NCBI RefSeq assembly: GCF_003946885.1
Contig: NZ_RWKQ01000002.1
Coordinates: forward strand, 37,492 to 101,491
Direction: 5' to 3'
Origin: Specibacter cremeus
GTDB taxonomy: Bacteria; Actinomycetota; Actinomycetes; Actinomycetales; Micrococcaceae
DNA: 64,000 nucleotides
Shown in pieces: positions 16,902 through 26,393 of this stretch. Numbering within the stretch: the stretch's first letter is position 1; every line of letters begins with the position of its first letter. A program made the position numbers and the translations under genes. The notes below the pieces were generated by a model. It worked only from the letters and a program-made list of their open reading frames with translations. It did not search any database and was not told the DNA's origin.

Positions 16902-17963
16902 ATGACACTGAGCCCGACGCACCCCCTTCTGGATGGGCGCACCGCCGACTCCCCGCTGATCACCGCCTACCGGGGCCGCACGCCGTCGCGCCGGCCCGTC
17001 TGGTTCATGCGCCAGGCCGGCCGCTCGCTGCCCGAATACCGCACGCTGCGCGAGGGCACCACCATGCTGGACGCCTGCCTGGACCCGGCCATGGCCGCCG
17101 AGATCACGCTGCAGCCGGTGCGCCGGCACGATGTTGACGCCGCCATCTTCTTCTCCGACATCGTCATCCCGCTGCGGCTGGCCGGCGTCGGCGTGGACAT
17201 CGTCCCCGGCGTGGGGCCCGTGCTCGAGAAGCCCGTGCGCACGGCCGCCGACGTCGCCGCCCTCCCGGAGCTGGCCGACGCCGCGCTCGCACCGATCCGG
17301 GAGGCCGTGGCCCGGACGGTGGCCGAGCTGGGCGGCACGCCCCTGATCGGCTTCGCCGGCGCCCCGTTCACCGTCGCCGCCTACATGGTGGAGGGCCGGC
17401 CGTCGCGCGACCACCTGGGCCCACGCACCATGATGCACGCCGACCCGGAGGTGTGGAGCGCGCTCATGGACTGGGCCGCCGACGCGTCCGGTGCGTTCCT
17501 GCGCGCCCAGATTGAGGCCGGCGCCAGCGCCGGGCAGCTGTTCGACTCCTGGGCCGGCTCGCTCGGGCTGGCCGACTACGTCGGCCACGTGGCGCCCGCC
17601 TCCGCCCGCGCCCTGGACCACGTCCGCGACCTGGGTGCCCCGCTGGTCCATTTCGGCACGGGCACCTCGGAGCTGCTCGTCGCCATGCGCGACGTCGGCG
17701 TGGATGTGGTCGGCGTCGACTACCGGCTGCCGCTGGACGAGGCCAACCGCCGGCTCGGCGGCGGCGTGCCGCTGCAGGGCAACATCGACCCGGCCCTGCT
17801 CTCGGCCCCGTGGGACGTGCTCGAGGCGCATGTGCGGGAGGTGCTCGCCGCCGGCGCCGCCGCGCCCGGACACGTCGTCAACCTGGGCCACGGCGTGCCG
17901 CCGGACACCGACCCGGCCGTGCTCACCCGCCTCGTCTCGCTCGTCCATTCGATCGAACCGTAG
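16902..17963 (+). CDS. hemE: Uroporphyrinogen decarboxylase
   Basis: 353 residues. It converts uroporphyrinogen III to coproporphyrinogen III. The signature FMRQAGRSLPEYR is at about 35-47, followed by I-F-F-S-D-I-V-I-P, G-F-A-G-A-P-F-T and a C-terminal NLGHGV. ATG 16902 is chosen to place the signature at the family position; ATG 16890 (M-V-G-V) is a possible alternative. TATGGT at 16889-16894 would place transcription start at about 16901, suggesting a leaderless mRNA. It is the first gene of the eight-gene heme operon. Confidence 0.95.
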   Translation: MTLSPTHPLLDGRTADSPLITAYRGRTPSRRPVWFMRQAGRSLPEYRTLREGTTMLDACLDPAMAAEITLQPVRRHDVDAAIFFSDIVIPLRLAGVGVDIVPGVGPVLEKPVRTAADVAALPELADAALAPIREAVARTVAELGGTPLIGFAGAPFTVAAYMVEGRPSRDHLGPRTMMHADPEVWSALMDWAADASGAFLRAQIEAGASAGQLFDSWAGSLGLADYVGHVAPASARALDHVRDLGAPLVHFGTGTSELLVAMRDVGVDVVGVDYRLPLDEANRRLGGGVPLQGNIDPALLSAPWDVLEAHVREVLAAGAAAPGHVVNLGHGVPPDTDPAVLTRLVSLVHSIEP

Positions 17964-17993
17964 CCACGCCTCGTCACGACCAGGGAAGGCGCC

Positions 17994-19553
17994 ATGGAAC
18001 ACCCGCAGGGTCCCGAAAAGCAGTCCGGCAGAGCGTCCACCGCCCAGCTCATCCACCGCCTCACCCACCGGCACGGTGACCGGCCCGCGGGGCCGCACGC
18101 CGTCGTCGTCGGCGGCGGCGTCTCCGGCCTGCTGGCCGCGCGCGACCTGGCCGCGGCCGGGCATGCCGTGACGGTCCTCGAGGCCGGGTCGGCGTGGGGC
18201 GGCTGCGTCGGCGTCCACGAGGTCGCCGGGCTGCGCCTTGACAGCGGCGCCGAGTCTTTTGCCACGCGGACGACGGCGGTCGCGGACCTGGCCGCCGAAC
18301 TCGGCCTGGGCGGGCGGCTGGTGTCGCCGAACCCGGCCGGGGCCTGGGTGGCGCTGCCGGACGGACCGGTGCCGCTGCCTCGCACCGGCATCCTCGGCAT
18401 CCCCGCCGACGTGCACGCGCCCGAGGTGCGCGCCGCCCTGGGCCGGTCGGGCGTGCTGCGTGCCGCCCTGGATGCGCGCCTGCCCGTGACGGTCGGCACC
18501 ACGGAGAAGACCTCCAGCGTGGCCGATCTGGTGCGGGCGCGCATGGGCGAGCGCGTGCTGGACCGGCTCGTCGCCCCCGTGGTGGCGGGCGTCCACTCCG
18601 CCGATCCGGAACTCCTCGACGTCGACATGGTGGCCCCCGGCCTGCGTGCCGGCATCCGCGAGCACGGTTCGCTGGCCGCCGCCGTGGCCGCACTGCGCGG
18701 CGCCGCCGGGGAGACGGACGGCACGGGCCAGGCCCCGGCCAGGCCGGGCTCGGCCGTGGGCGGGCTGTCCGGCGGCATGCACGTCCTGGTCGAGGCCCTG
18801 GTCGCCGGGCTGGAGCGGGCCGGCGTCGACCTGCGCCTGCGGCACACCGCCACGGTCGTCAGCCGAACGGCGGCCGGCACGTGGACGGTCGGCTGGGACC
18901 ATGCCGGGGCGCCGGGCGGCGTCGAGGCCGAGGTTCTTGTCCTGGCCACCGACGGGCCCACGGTGGTGCGCCTGCTCGGCGCCGAGGTTCCCGCGCTCGT
19001 CCCGCTGGCACCCGAGCGCGGCCCAAACGTCCGCCTCGTCACGCTCGTCGTGGACCTGCCCGACCTGGACGCCGCCCCGCGCGGCACCGGCGTCCTGGTG
19101 GCCCCGCAAACCCCGGGCATCAGGGCCAAGGCGCTCACGCATGCCACGGCCAAATGGGAGTGGCTGGCCGACGAGACGGGTCCGGGCACGCACGTGCTGC
19201 GGCTGTCCTACGGCCGGGCCGGCGACGTGGCCTCCGAGGCCGTCCGGCTGGGCGGCGGCGGTCCCGGCGACGCGGAGCTGTTCGCGGACGCGCTCGCCGA
19301 CGCCACGATCCTGCTCGCCACGCCCATCAGTGTCTCGGACGTGCTGGGCTGGGACGTGGTGCGGTGGCGCGGCGCCCTGCCGTTCGCCGCCGTCGGGCAC
19401 AAGGCCAGGATGGCGCAGCTGCGTGACCTGGCCGATCGTGAGCCCGGGTTGCTGGTGGTCGGCGGCTGGGTGGCCGGGAACGGGCTGGCCGCCGTCGTCG
19501 CCGATACCCGCGCCCGCGTGGCCGCGCTGGCCGGCCGCGGGACGACGGCGTGA
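17994..19553 (+). CDS. cgoX: Coproporphyrinogen III oxidase (HemY-type)
   Basis: 519 residues. FAD-dependent enzyme oxidising coproporphyrinogen III to coproporphyrin III in the coproporphyrin-dependent route; historically called HemY/protoporphyrinogen oxidase. FAD motif VVVGGGVSGLLAAR at 37-50, WGGCVG, L-D-S-G-A-E-S-F near 82, and a C-terminal VVGGWVAGNGLA that closes the FAD site. About 35 unconserved residues precede the FAD motif. SD AGGGAAGG lies 5 nt upstream. Next in the operon comes chdC, which supports the coproporphyrin assignment. Confidence 0.92.
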   Translation: MEHPQGPEKQSGRASTAQLIHRLTHRHGDRPAGPHAVVVGGGVSGLLAARDLAAAGHAVTVLEAGSAWGGCVGVHEVAGLRLDSGAESFATRTTAVADLAAELGLGGRLVSPNPAGAWVALPDGPVPLPRTGILGIPADVHAPEVRAALGRSGVLRAALDARLPVTVGTTEKTSSVADLVRARMGERVLDRLVAPVVAGVHSADPELLDVDMVAPGLRAGIREHGSLAAAVAALRGAAGETDGTGQAPARPGSAVGGLSGGMHVLVEALVAGLERAGVDLRLRHTATVVSRTAAGTWTVGWDHAGAPGGVEAEVLVLATDGPTVVRLLGAEVPALVPLAPERGPNVRLVTLVVDLPDLDAAPRGTGVLVAPQTPGIRAKALTHATAKWEWLADETGPGTHVLRLSYGRAGDVASEAVRLGGGGPGDAELFADALADATILLATPISVSDVLGWDVVRWRGALPFAAVGHKARMAQLRDLADREPGLLVVGGWVAGNGLAAVVADTRARVAALAGRGTTA

Positions 19554-19565
19554 TCTTCACCACTT

Positions 19566-19580
19566 TCTACATGCTGTAGA
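19566..19580. promoter_or_regulatory. Interrupted palindrome between cgoX and chdC
   Basis: TCTACA-TGC-TGTAGA is a perfect 6-bp inverted repeat with a 3-nt centre in the 74-bp AT-enriched gap before chdC. This is the largest gap within the operon after hemE. It could be a regulator site for an internal chdC promoter or a weak hairpin. No known heme or iron regulator consensus was recognised. Confidence 0.4.
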
Positions 19581-19627
19581 GAAATCGGGTTTCAGTTTTC
19601 GGGCCGAATCGGTGCACACTTGAAGCC

Positions 19628-20341
19628 ATGAGCCACACTTCTGCCGAATCTGTCACTAAAACTTCCGGGGCCGCGGAATCGGCGCAGACGCCGTTCACGC
19701 TGTGGACCGTCTTCAAGCGCACGGGCCTGCCGGCCGCCGGCAACGGGCAGGCCGTCGCGGCCTTCGAGGGCCTGACGGCGTCGCTGGCCGACTCCGGGAT
19801 CACGGTGCGCGGCACCTACGACGTGTCCGCCATGCGCAATGACGCCGACGTCATGGTGTGGCTGGTCGGGCCGAACGCCGAGGGCCTGCAGCAGGCCGTG
19901 CGCGACATCCGACGCAGCGACCTGTTCGCGAACACCGCGATCGCCTGGTCCGCCATGGGCGTGCACCGCGAGGCCGAGTTCGCCAAGAACCACGGCCCGG
20001 CGTACATGCGCGACGCCGCCCCCAAGGGCTGGGTGTGCGTGTACCCGTTCGTGCGCTCCTACAACTGGTACATCCTGCCGGCCGACGAACGTTCCCGCAT
20101 GCTGCGCGACCACGGCCTGCTCGGACGCGACTTCCCGCAGGTGCTCGCCAACACCGTCTCCGCGTTCGCGCTGGGCGACTGGGAGTGGCTGCTGGGCCTG
20201 GAATCCGACGACCTGACCGAACTCGTCGACATGATGCGCCACCTGCGCGCCACCGACGCCCGCATGCACGTGCGCGAGGAGATCCCGTTCTACACCGGCC
20301 GGCGCATCGACGCCGCCGCCGTCGCCGAGGTGCTCCGGTGA
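19628..20341 (+). CDS. chdC: Coproheme decarboxylase (HemQ)
   Basis: 237 residues, chlorite-dismutase-like fold. It performs the last step, H2O2-dependent decarboxylation of coproheme to heme b. Landmarks: LWTVFKR near the N-terminus, MVWLVG, the conserved Y-P-F-V-R-S-Y-N-W-Y segment near 139, and GDWEWLLGLE. Presence of chdC beside cpfC and cgoX marks the coproporphyrin-dependent pathway of Gram-positive bacteria. Its stop overlaps the cpfC GTG by 4 bp (GTGA). Confidence 0.95.
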   Translation: MSHTSAESVTKTSGAAESAQTPFTLWTVFKRTGLPAAGNGQAVAAFEGLTASLADSGITVRGTYDVSAMRNDADVMVWLVGPNAEGLQQAVRDIRRSDLFANTAIAWSAMGVHREAEFAKNHGPAYMRDAAPKGWVCVYPFVRSYNWYILPADERSRMLRDHGLLGRDFPQVLANTVSAFALGDWEWLLGLESDDLTELVDMMRHLRATDARMHVREEIPFYTGRRIDAAAVAEVLR

Positions 20342-21555
20342 GTACCGCCGTCGATCTTCACAAGGTCGCCCCCAAGCACTATGACGCCGTCCTGCTCGCC
20401 TCCTTCGGCGGTCCCGAGGGCCAGGACGACGTCCTCCCGTTCCTGCGCAACGTCACGCGCGGACGCGGCATCCCGGACGAACGGCTCGAGGAAGTCAGCC
20501 ACCACTACCGGGCGAACGGCGGCATCAGCCCCATCAACGCGCAGAACCGGGCGCTGAAGGCGGCGCTGGAGGCCGAATTGGCCGCGCGCAACATCAACCT
20601 GCCGGTGCTGTGGGGCAACCGCAACTGGGACCCGTACATTCCGCAAACGCTGCAGGACGCCTACGACGACGGCCACCGCCAGATCCTGATGGTCACCACG
20701 AGCGCGTACACCTGTTATTCCAGTGACCGGCAGTATCGGGAGGACATCGGCATGGCGCTGACGTCCCTGGGGCTGGACGGCAAGCTGGCCGTCGACAAGG
20801 TGCGCCAATACTTCGACCACCCCGGCTTCGTGGAGCCGTTCATCGAGGGCACGGCCGCGTCGCTGGCCAAGGTCCGCGCCGACCTGGCCGCCGCCGGCAC
20901 GCCCGACGCACCCGTGCACGTGCTGTTCTCCACGCACTCCATCCCGACCCGCGACGCGCAGGCCGCGGGACGGTCGGTGGACGAGCCGCGCTCCTTTGAG
21001 CAGGGTTCCGCGTACGTGGCCCAGCACCTGGCCGTCGCCCGCCGCGTCATGGCGTCCATTGCCGCGGACACCGCCGGCCCGGCCCCGGACTGGTCGCTCG
21101 TGTACCAGTCCCGCTCCGGCGCCCCGCACGTGCCGTGGCTCGAGCCCGACATCAACGACGCGATCGCCGACCTCGCCGGCAAGGGCGTGAAGGGCGTCGT
21201 CGTCGTGCCGCTCGGCTTCGTCAGCGACCACATGGAGGTCGTCTGGGACCTCGACACGGAGGCGAAGGAAACCTGCGCCGGACTCGGCCTGGCCTTCGAC
21301 CGCGCCCCGACCCCGGGCACGAGCCCGTTGTTCGTTGCCGGACTCGTGGACCTCATCTGTGAACGCACCATCGAAAACCACATCAACGACCGACCGGCCA
21401 TGACCGACCTGGGCCCCTGGTACGACGTGGCCCCCGCCGGCTGCTCGCAGAACTTCCGCGGCGAGAAGCCGGCCATCGCCGAACACGGCAGCACGATCGG
21501 CCTGGTGGCGGGTCCCGTGGTGGACAAGTCAGTGCCCGCTGAGGCGGGGCGTTGA
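20338..21555 (+). CDS. cpfC: Coproporphyrin III ferrochelatase
   Basis: 405 residues, HemH family. It inserts Fe2+ into coproporphyrin III. Motifs: VLLASFGGPEG near the N-terminus, V-T-R-G-R-G-I-P, LWGNRNW, TSAYTCYSSDRQY, LFSTHSIP (metal-binding His region) and YQSRSG. GTG 20338 is used because it gives a 4-bp overlap with chdC and starts just before the conserved region. The C-terminus runs longer than the Bacillus enzyme. The hemC ATG overlaps its TGA (TGATG). Confidence 0.93.
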   Translation: MSTAVDLHKVAPKHYDAVLLASFGGPEGQDDVLPFLRNVTRGRGIPDERLEEVSHHYRANGGISPINAQNRALKAALEAELAARNINLPVLWGNRNWDPYIPQTLQDAYDDGHRQILMVTTSAYTCYSSDRQYREDIGMALTSLGLDGKLAVDKVRQYFDHPGFVEPFIEGTAASLAKVRADLAAAGTPDAPVHVLFSTHSIPTRDAQAAGRSVDEPRSFEQGSAYVAQHLAVARRVMASIAADTAGPAPDWSLVYQSRSGAPHVPWLEPDINDAIADLAGKGVKGVVVVPLGFVSDHMEVVWDLDTEAKETCAGLGLAFDRAPTPGTSPLFVAGLVDLICERTIENHINDRPAMTDLGPWYDVAPAGCSQNFRGEKPAIAEHGSTIGLVAGPVVDKSVPAEAGR

Positions 21556-22559
21556 TGGTGGCGACCGCAACCGCCGTGAAGTTCGGCACGCGCGGCAGCA
21601 AGCTGGCCATGGGCCAGACGCAACAGATCGCCGACCGGCTGGCCGCCGTCGGCGGGTTCGCCGCCGACCTCGTCACGGTCCGCACCGACGGGGATGTGCT
21701 CACGGGTTCGCTGTCCCAGATGGGCGGCACGGGCGTGTTCGCCACCGCCCTGCGGGCGGCAGTGCTGGACGGCCGCGTCGACGTGGCCGTGCACTCGCTC
21801 AAGGACCTGCCGACGGCGGCGGCTCCCGGCCTGACCATGGCCGCCATCCCCGCCCGCGTCGACCCACGCGATGCGCTGTGCTCCCGCGACGGGCTGTCCC
21901 TGACCGGCCTGCCCCAGGGCGCGAAGGTCGGCACCGGCTCCCCCCGCCGCGCCGCACAGCTGCTCGCCGCCCGCCCGGACCTGCGGATCATGGACATCCG
22001 CGGCAACGTCGACACCCGGCTCGCCCGCGTCCCCGGCCTGCCCGGGAACCCGGAGGCGCCCGTCATGCCCGGCAAGACCGGCGACCTCGACGCCGTCGTC
22101 CTGGCCGCGGCCGGGCTCAGCCGCCTCGGCCGGCTCGACGCGGTCGGCGAATTCCTCGAACCGGCCGTCATGCTCCCGGCCCCCGGGCAGGGCGCCCTGG
22201 CCGTCGAATGCCGCTCCGAGGACTCCGCCGCCCACGGCTCCACGGCGGTGCTCGCCCAGGCGCTGGCCGCCGTCGACGACACCGACACCCGGTTGTCCGT
22301 CACCGCCGAACGGGCCCTGCTCGCACGGCTCGAGGCCGGCTGCGCCGCGCCCGTCGGAGCTTACGCGTTCCGCAAGGGCAGCATGCTCCACCTCGAGGCC
22401 GTCGTCTGCTCCCTCGACGGGCAGCGCTCGCTGCGCCTGAAGAAAGCCACCGACGGGCTCACCGACGTGGGCGCCACGCTGTTGGGGATCGAGCTCGCCG
22501 AGCAACTGCTCGCCGACGGCGCCGGCGACCTCGCGGACCTGGCCGGCACGTCGAAATGA
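21555..22559 (+). CDS. hemC: Hydroxymethylbilane synthase
   Basis: 334 residues. It polymerises four porphobilinogen units. FGTRGSKLAMGQTQ at the N-terminus, HSLKDLPT, GTGSPRRAAQL, DIRGNVDTRL and the dipyrromethane-bearing Cys263 in LEAGCAAPVG are all present. ATG 21555 shares its A with the cpfC stop; the ATGA overlap with hemD at 22556 implies coupled translation. Confidence 0.95.
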   Translation: MVATATAVKFGTRGSKLAMGQTQQIADRLAAVGGFAADLVTVRTDGDVLTGSLSQMGGTGVFATALRAAVLDGRVDVAVHSLKDLPTAAAPGLTMAAIPARVDPRDALCSRDGLSLTGLPQGAKVGTGSPRRAAQLLAARPDLRIMDIRGNVDTRLARVPGLPGNPEAPVMPGKTGDLDAVVLAAAGLSRLGRLDAVGEFLEPAVMLPAPGQGALAVECRSEDSAAHGSTAVLAQALAAVDDTDTRLSVTAERALLARLEAGCAAPVGAYAFRKGSMLHLEAVVCSLDGQRSLRLKKATDGLTDVGATLLGIELAEQLLADGAGDLADLAGTSK

Positions 22560-23632
22560 CCGATCCGGTGGTCGAGCCTCCGGTGGTCGAGCTTGTCGAG
22601 ACCAAGGACCCCGGGATTTCGACGGGCTCAATCACCGTTCCGGTGGTCGAGCTTGTCGAGGCCCCGGTGGTCGAGCTTGTCGAGGCCCCGGCCGGGATTT
22701 CGACGGGCTCAATCACCGTTCCGGTGGTCGAGCTTGTCGAGACCAAGGACCCCGGGATTTCGACGGGCTCAATCGCCGGCCTCCGGGTGGCGGTGACACG
22801 CTCCGCCGACCGGGCCGGGGCGCTGGCCGACGCGTTGGCGGCGGCCGGGGCCGAGCCGGTGCTCGTGCCCGTGATCGACTTCGAGACGGCTGACCAGGAT
22901 GCGCTGGGTTCCTCACTTCGGCGGCTTCAATCGGGTGAGTACCGGTGGCTCGTCATCAGTTCCATCACCACCGTGCGGGCGCTCAAGCAGTGGTGCGACG
23001 CCCACGGCGCGTCGCTTGCCGCCCTTGTCCCCGCCGGGACGTCCGTGGCCACCATCGGGCCGACGTCCGTCGCCGTGCTGGCGGCCGAGGGTGTCCGGGT
23101 GGACCTGGCCCCTGTCGATGTGCAGTCGGCGGCAGGGCTCGTCGCCCTGTGGCCCGAGAAGGAGGGGCCGGGCCGGGTGCTGCTGCCGCAGTCGAACCTG
23201 GCCGAGCCGACCCTCGTCGACGGGATCACGGCCAGGGGCTGGACGGCCGACGTCGTCACCGCGTACCGCACGGTCGACCATCCCGCGTCCGCGGACCTGC
23301 GGCTCACCGCCCGGCTGGCGGCCGGCGGCGGGGGCGCCGCCGGCGACCACCCCATGCTCACCACGGCCGAGGCGGCCGGTGACGTGCGCGCGGGCCGCAT
23401 CAACGCCGTCGTCCTTGCCTCCGGCAGCGCCGCCCGGCGCGTGGCCGAGACCCTGGCGCCGCTGCCGGACGGCTGCCGCATCGTGGCGATCGGGCAGCCG
23501 ACCCGGCGGGAGGCCGAGCGGCTGGGTCTGGCCGTGGCCGCGACCGCCGAGCACCCCACGCCCGCGGGCATTGTCGCCGCGCTCGTGGCCGCTTTCCATG
23601 AATCACAGCCTTCGCTGGAACCGAACCCCTGA
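22556..23632 (+). CDS. hemD: Uroporphyrinogen-III synthase with repeat-derived N-terminal extension
   Basis: 358 residues. The core (about 75-350) is a normal HemD that cyclises hydroxymethylbilane with D-ring inversion: [20 protein letters not shown], then A-T-I-G-P-T-S and V-V-L-A-S-G-S-A. The first about 73 residues are low-complexity, made of repeated VVELVE and GISTGSIT units encoded by the dispersed GGTGGTCGAG/GATTTCGACGGG palindromic repeat. The ATG at 22556 overlaps the hemC stop, so the coupled start lies in front of the repeats. In-frame GTG codons exist inside and after them. The extension is unlike any HemD domain I know. Confidence 0.88.
   Translation: MTDPVVEPPVVELVETKDPGISTGSITVPVVELVEAPVVELVEAPAGISTGSITVPVVELVETKDPGISTGSIAGLRVAVTRSADRAGALADALAAAGAEPVLVPVIDFETADQDALGSSLRRLQSGEYRWLVISSITTVRALKQWCDAHGASLAALVPAGTSVATIGPTSVAVLAAEGVRVDLAPVDVQSAAGLVALWPEKEGPGRVLLPQSNLAEPTLVDGITARGWTADVVTAYRTVDHPASADLRLTARLAAGGGGAAGDHPMLTTAEAAGDVRAGRINAVVLASGSAARRVAETLAPLPDGCRIVAIGQPTRREAERLGLAVAATAEHPTPAGIVAALVAAFHESQPSLEPNP
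22562..22779 (+). repeat. Palindromic repeat array inside the hemD coding start
   Basis: Two near-identical 58-60-bp units, 22581-22640 and 22722-22779, are 141 bp (47 codons) apart. Each has a GGTGGTCGAGCTTGTCGAG arm followed by an oppositely oriented GATTTCGACGGGCTCAAT arm. A rearranged middle unit (22641-22721) holds two head arms and one tail arm. Lengths keep the hemD frame. It is the same family as the intergenic copies at 15071-15337. Confidence 0.92.
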
Positions 23633-23645
23633 ACTGGAGTCCCCC

Positions 23646-24647
23646 GTGAGTTTCCCCGCCCAACGCCCGCGCCGCCTGCGCAGCACCCCCGCAATGCGCC
23701 GGCTCGTCGCCGAATACACACTGGCGCCGGCCGACCTGATCCTGCCCGTGTTCATCCGGGAGGGCCTGACCGAGCCGTCGCCGATCACGTCAATGCCCGG
23801 CGTCGTCCAGCACACCACCGAGACCCTCGTGGCGGCTGCACGGCAGGCCGTCGACCTGGGCCTGGGCGGCATCATGCTGTTCGGCATCCCGGCCGTGCGC
23901 GACGCCGTCGGCTCCGCCTCACTGGACCCCGACGGCGTGCTGAACCGTGCCATCGCCGAGGTGCGGGCCGCCGTGGGCGACTCCCTGGTGGTCATGAGCG
24001 ACCTATGCCTGGACGAGTTCACCGACCACGGCCACTGCGGCGTGCTCGACGACGCCGGCCGGGTCGACAACGACGCGACGCTGGAGATCTACGCGAAGAT
24101 GGGCGTCGCCCAGGCCCGGGCCGGCGCGCACGTCGTGGCCCCGTCCGGCATGATGGACGGCCAGGTCGGCGTGATCCGCGAAGCCCTGGATGAGGCCGGA
24201 TTCCAGGACGTGTCCGTGCTGGCCTACGCGGCCAAGTATGCGTCCGCGTTCTACGGGCCCTTCCGGGAGGCCGTCGACTCGCAACTGCAGGGCGACCGCC
24301 GCACCTACCAGATGGACCCGGGCAACCGTCGCGAGGCCATGGCCGAGGTCGAGCTGGACCTGGCCGAGGGCGCCGACATCATCATGGTCAAGCCGGCCAT
24401 GAGCTACCTGGACATCCTGGCCGACGTGGCCGCGGAGTCGCCGGTGCCGGTCGCCGCGTACCAGATCTCCGGCGAGTACGCCATGATCGAGGCCGCGGCC
24501 GCGAACGGCTGGATCGACCGCCGCCGCGCCATCGAGGAATCCGTGCTCAGCATCAAGCGCGCGGGGGCCAACATGATCCTCACCTACTGGGCCGCCGAAC
24601 TGGCCGGCTGGCTGCGGGGGACCACCATCGAGAAGGGCACCAAGTGA
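23646..24647 (+). CDS. hemB: Delta-aminolevulinic acid dehydratase (porphobilinogen synthase)
   Basis: 333 residues, TIM barrel. It condenses two aminolevulinates to porphobilinogen. Schiff-base lysines are Lys197 (AAKYAS) and Lys249 (MVKPAM). The metal-site segment reads [14 protein letters not shown]. It keeps the first and last cysteines of the zinc motif but has Asp where the zinc enzymes have the middle Cys. GTG 23646 is preceded by CTGGAG at 23634-23639. The hemL GTG overlaps its stop. Confidence 0.95.
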   Translation: MSFPAQRPRRLRSTPAMRRLVAEYTLAPADLILPVFIREGLTEPSPITSMPGVVQHTTETLVAAARQAVDLGLGGIMLFGIPAVRDAVGSASLDPDGVLNRAIAEVRAAVGDSLVVMSDLCLDEFTDHGHCGVLDDAGRVDNDATLEIYAKMGVAQARAGAHVVAPSGMMDGQVGVIREALDEAGFQDVSVLAYAAKYASAFYGPFREAVDSQLQGDRRTYQMDPGNRREAMAEVELDLAEGADIIMVKPAMSYLDILADVAAESPVPVAAYQISGEYAMIEAAAANGWIDRRRAIEESVLSIKRAGANMILTYWAAELAGWLRGTTIEKGTK

Positions 24648-25954
24648 TCACCAGTTCCGACGAACTCTTCGACCGGGCCAAGTCCCTCATGCCGGGCGGG
24701 GTGAACTCGCCCGTGCGCGCCTTCGGGTCCGTGGGCGGCACGCCCCGGTTCATGGTCAACGCCAAGGGCGCCCACCTGACCGACTCGGAGGGCCGGGACT
24801 ACGTGGACCTGGTCTGCTCGTGGGGCCCGGCGCTGCTGGGGCACTCCCACCCGGACGTGCTGGCCGCCGTGCACGCCGCCGTCGACCACGGGCTGAGCTT
24901 CGGCGCCTCCACGCCCGCCGAAAGCGAACTGGCCGCGCTCGTGCAGGGACGCGTGCCCGCCGTCGAACGCCTGCGCATGGTCTCCACCGGCACCGAGGCG
25001 ACCATGACCGCCGTCCGGCTGGCCCGTGGCTTCACCGGCCGCAACCTCATCATCAAGTTCGCCGGCTGCTACCACGGCCACCTGGACGGGCTGCTCGCCG
25101 CCGCCGGCTCCGGCCTGGCCACCCTCGCCCTGCCCGGCTCGGCCGGCGTCACGGCCGCCACGGCCGCCGAGACGCTCGTGCTGCCGTACAACGACCTGGC
25201 CGCCGTCGAGGCCGCGTTTGCCACGCACGGGGACTCGATCGCGGCCGTCATCACCGAGGCGGCGCCGGCCAACATGGGCGTCGTCACCCCGGGCGAGGGC
25301 TTCAATGCGGGGTTGTCGCGCCTCACCGCCGCGCACGGCGCGCTGCTCATCTACGACGAGGTCCTGACCGGCTTCCGCACCGGCCCGGCCGGGTACTGGG
25401 GCCTGACAGGCATGACGGAAGGGTGGACGCCTGACCTGTTCACGTTCGGCAAGGTGATCGGCGGCGGACTTCCGACGGCGGCGCTCGGCGGCCGCGCGGA
25501 CGTCATGGAATACCTGGCGCCGTTGGGTCCCGTGTACCAGGCCGGCACGCTGTCCGGGAACCCGGTGGCCATGGCCGCCGGCGTGGCCACGCTGACCGCG
25601 GCCACGGCGTCCGTGTACGCGACGGTGGACGCGCGCTCCCTGGAACTGTCCGCGGCCGTGTCCGCCGCCCTGTCCACGGAGGGCGTGGACCACTCGATCC
25701 AGCGCGCCGGGAACCTGTTCTCGGTGGCCTTCGGGACGTCGGCCTCCGGCGTCCACAACTACGCCGACGCGCAGGCCCAGGAGGTGTTCCGGTACGCGCC
25801 GTTCTTCCACTCGATGCTGGACGCCGGGGTATACCTGCCGCCGAGCGTGTTCGAGGCCTGGTTCCTGTCCGCCGCGCACGACGACGCGGCCATGAACCGC
25901 GTCGTCGAGGCGCTTCCCGCGGCGGCGCGGGCCGCGGCGGCCGCCACGCGGTAA
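24644..25954 (+). CDS. hemL: Glutamate-1-semialdehyde 2,1-aminomutase
   Basis: 436 residues, PLP-dependent class III aminotransferase fold. It converts glutamate-1-semialdehyde to 5-aminolevulinate, the product used by HemB. The N-terminal [27 protein letters not shown] and PLP Lys270 in TFGKVIGGG are intact. GTG 24644 overlaps the hemB stop by 4 bp. Last gene of the heme operon; a 17-bp inverted repeat follows. Together with hemA it gives the complete C5 route. Confidence 0.95.
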   Translation: MITSSDELFDRAKSLMPGGVNSPVRAFGSVGGTPRFMVNAKGAHLTDSEGRDYVDLVCSWGPALLGHSHPDVLAAVHAAVDHGLSFGASTPAESELAALVQGRVPAVERLRMVSTGTEATMTAVRLARGFTGRNLIIKFAGCYHGHLDGLLAAAGSGLATLALPGSAGVTAATAAETLVLPYNDLAAVEAAFATHGDSIAAVITEAAPANMGVVTPGEGFNAGLSRLTAAHGALLIYDEVLTGFRTGPAGYWGLTGMTEGWTPDLFTFGKVIGGGLPTAALGGRADVMEYLAPLGPVYQAGTLSGNPVAMAAGVATLTAATASVYATVDARSLELSAAVSAALSTEGVDHSIQRAGNLFSVAFGTSASGVHNYADAQAQEVFRYAPFFHSMLDAGVYLPPSVFEAWFLSAAHDDAAMNRVVEALPAAARAAAAATR

Positions 25955-25965
25955 CCCAAGCCGGT

Positions 25966-26020
25966 GAGGGGTGAGCGGGTGGGCGAGTCCGACCTGGATT
26001 CCCCCATCCGCTCACCCCTC
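25966..26020 (+). terminator. Hairpin after hemL, probable operon terminator
   Basis: Arms 25966-25982 (GAGGGGTGAGCGGGTGG) and 26004-26020 pair over 17 bp with one G-T wobble around a 21-nt loop, 12 bp after the hemL stop. No T run follows. It is well placed to end the heme operon transcript or protect its 3' end. Confidence 0.55.
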
Positions 26021-26101
26021 GACTGTCGCGTCGTGTGGTGGCCGAGCGTGTCGAGGCCCGGCCATGTGACCCCCGTATCGAAGACATTACTCGTGGCGTC
26101 C

Positions 26102-26175
26102 GCGACCCAAGTAGGGCGCACTTAAGCACGTATTCCCCCCGGTTTTGGTGCTTAACTGCGCCCTACTTGGGTCGC
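26102..26175. repeat. 28-bp inverted repeat with 18-nt loop
   Basis: Arms 26102-26129 and 26148-26175 (outer end GCGACCCAAGTAGGGCGC) pair with a single C-C mismatch. It lies in the 439-bp gap between hemL and the GH3-like gene, not at a convergent junction. The near-perfect long arms suggest a small palindromic element rather than a terminator. The rest of the gap holds the hemL hairpin, a decayed GGTGGCCGAGCGTGTCGAG copy near 26036 and no convincing promoter beyond a TATAGG at 26363. Confidence 0.7.
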
Positions 26176-26393
26176 CGGGGCCCCGGCCACCCACCCGGAC
26201 CCGGCGGAAATAGCCGGACCCACGGGACAGGTGTGCGCAAAACAGCCCCGCGCGGCGATGCCAGGTCGCAGCCACGCAGTGGGCCAGAGCGCGGGGTGCG
26301 TGCAACCGGTTCGTTATGGATTCCGCGGGTGCCGGTGAGCCGGGCCAGGCGTAGGATTCGCCTATAGGTCCCGTCGTCGAAGCCGTGTGCATC

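Noticed and set aside
16626..19400. Minus-strand open frame of about 920 codons opposite hemE and cgoX
   Set aside because: Same artefact; the opposite strand has intact heme enzymes with all motifs.
22562..22779. Possible CRISPR array
   Set aside because: Units contain inverted arms, spacers are not unique, there are only three units and no cas genes, and the family occurs in other places in reverse orientation.
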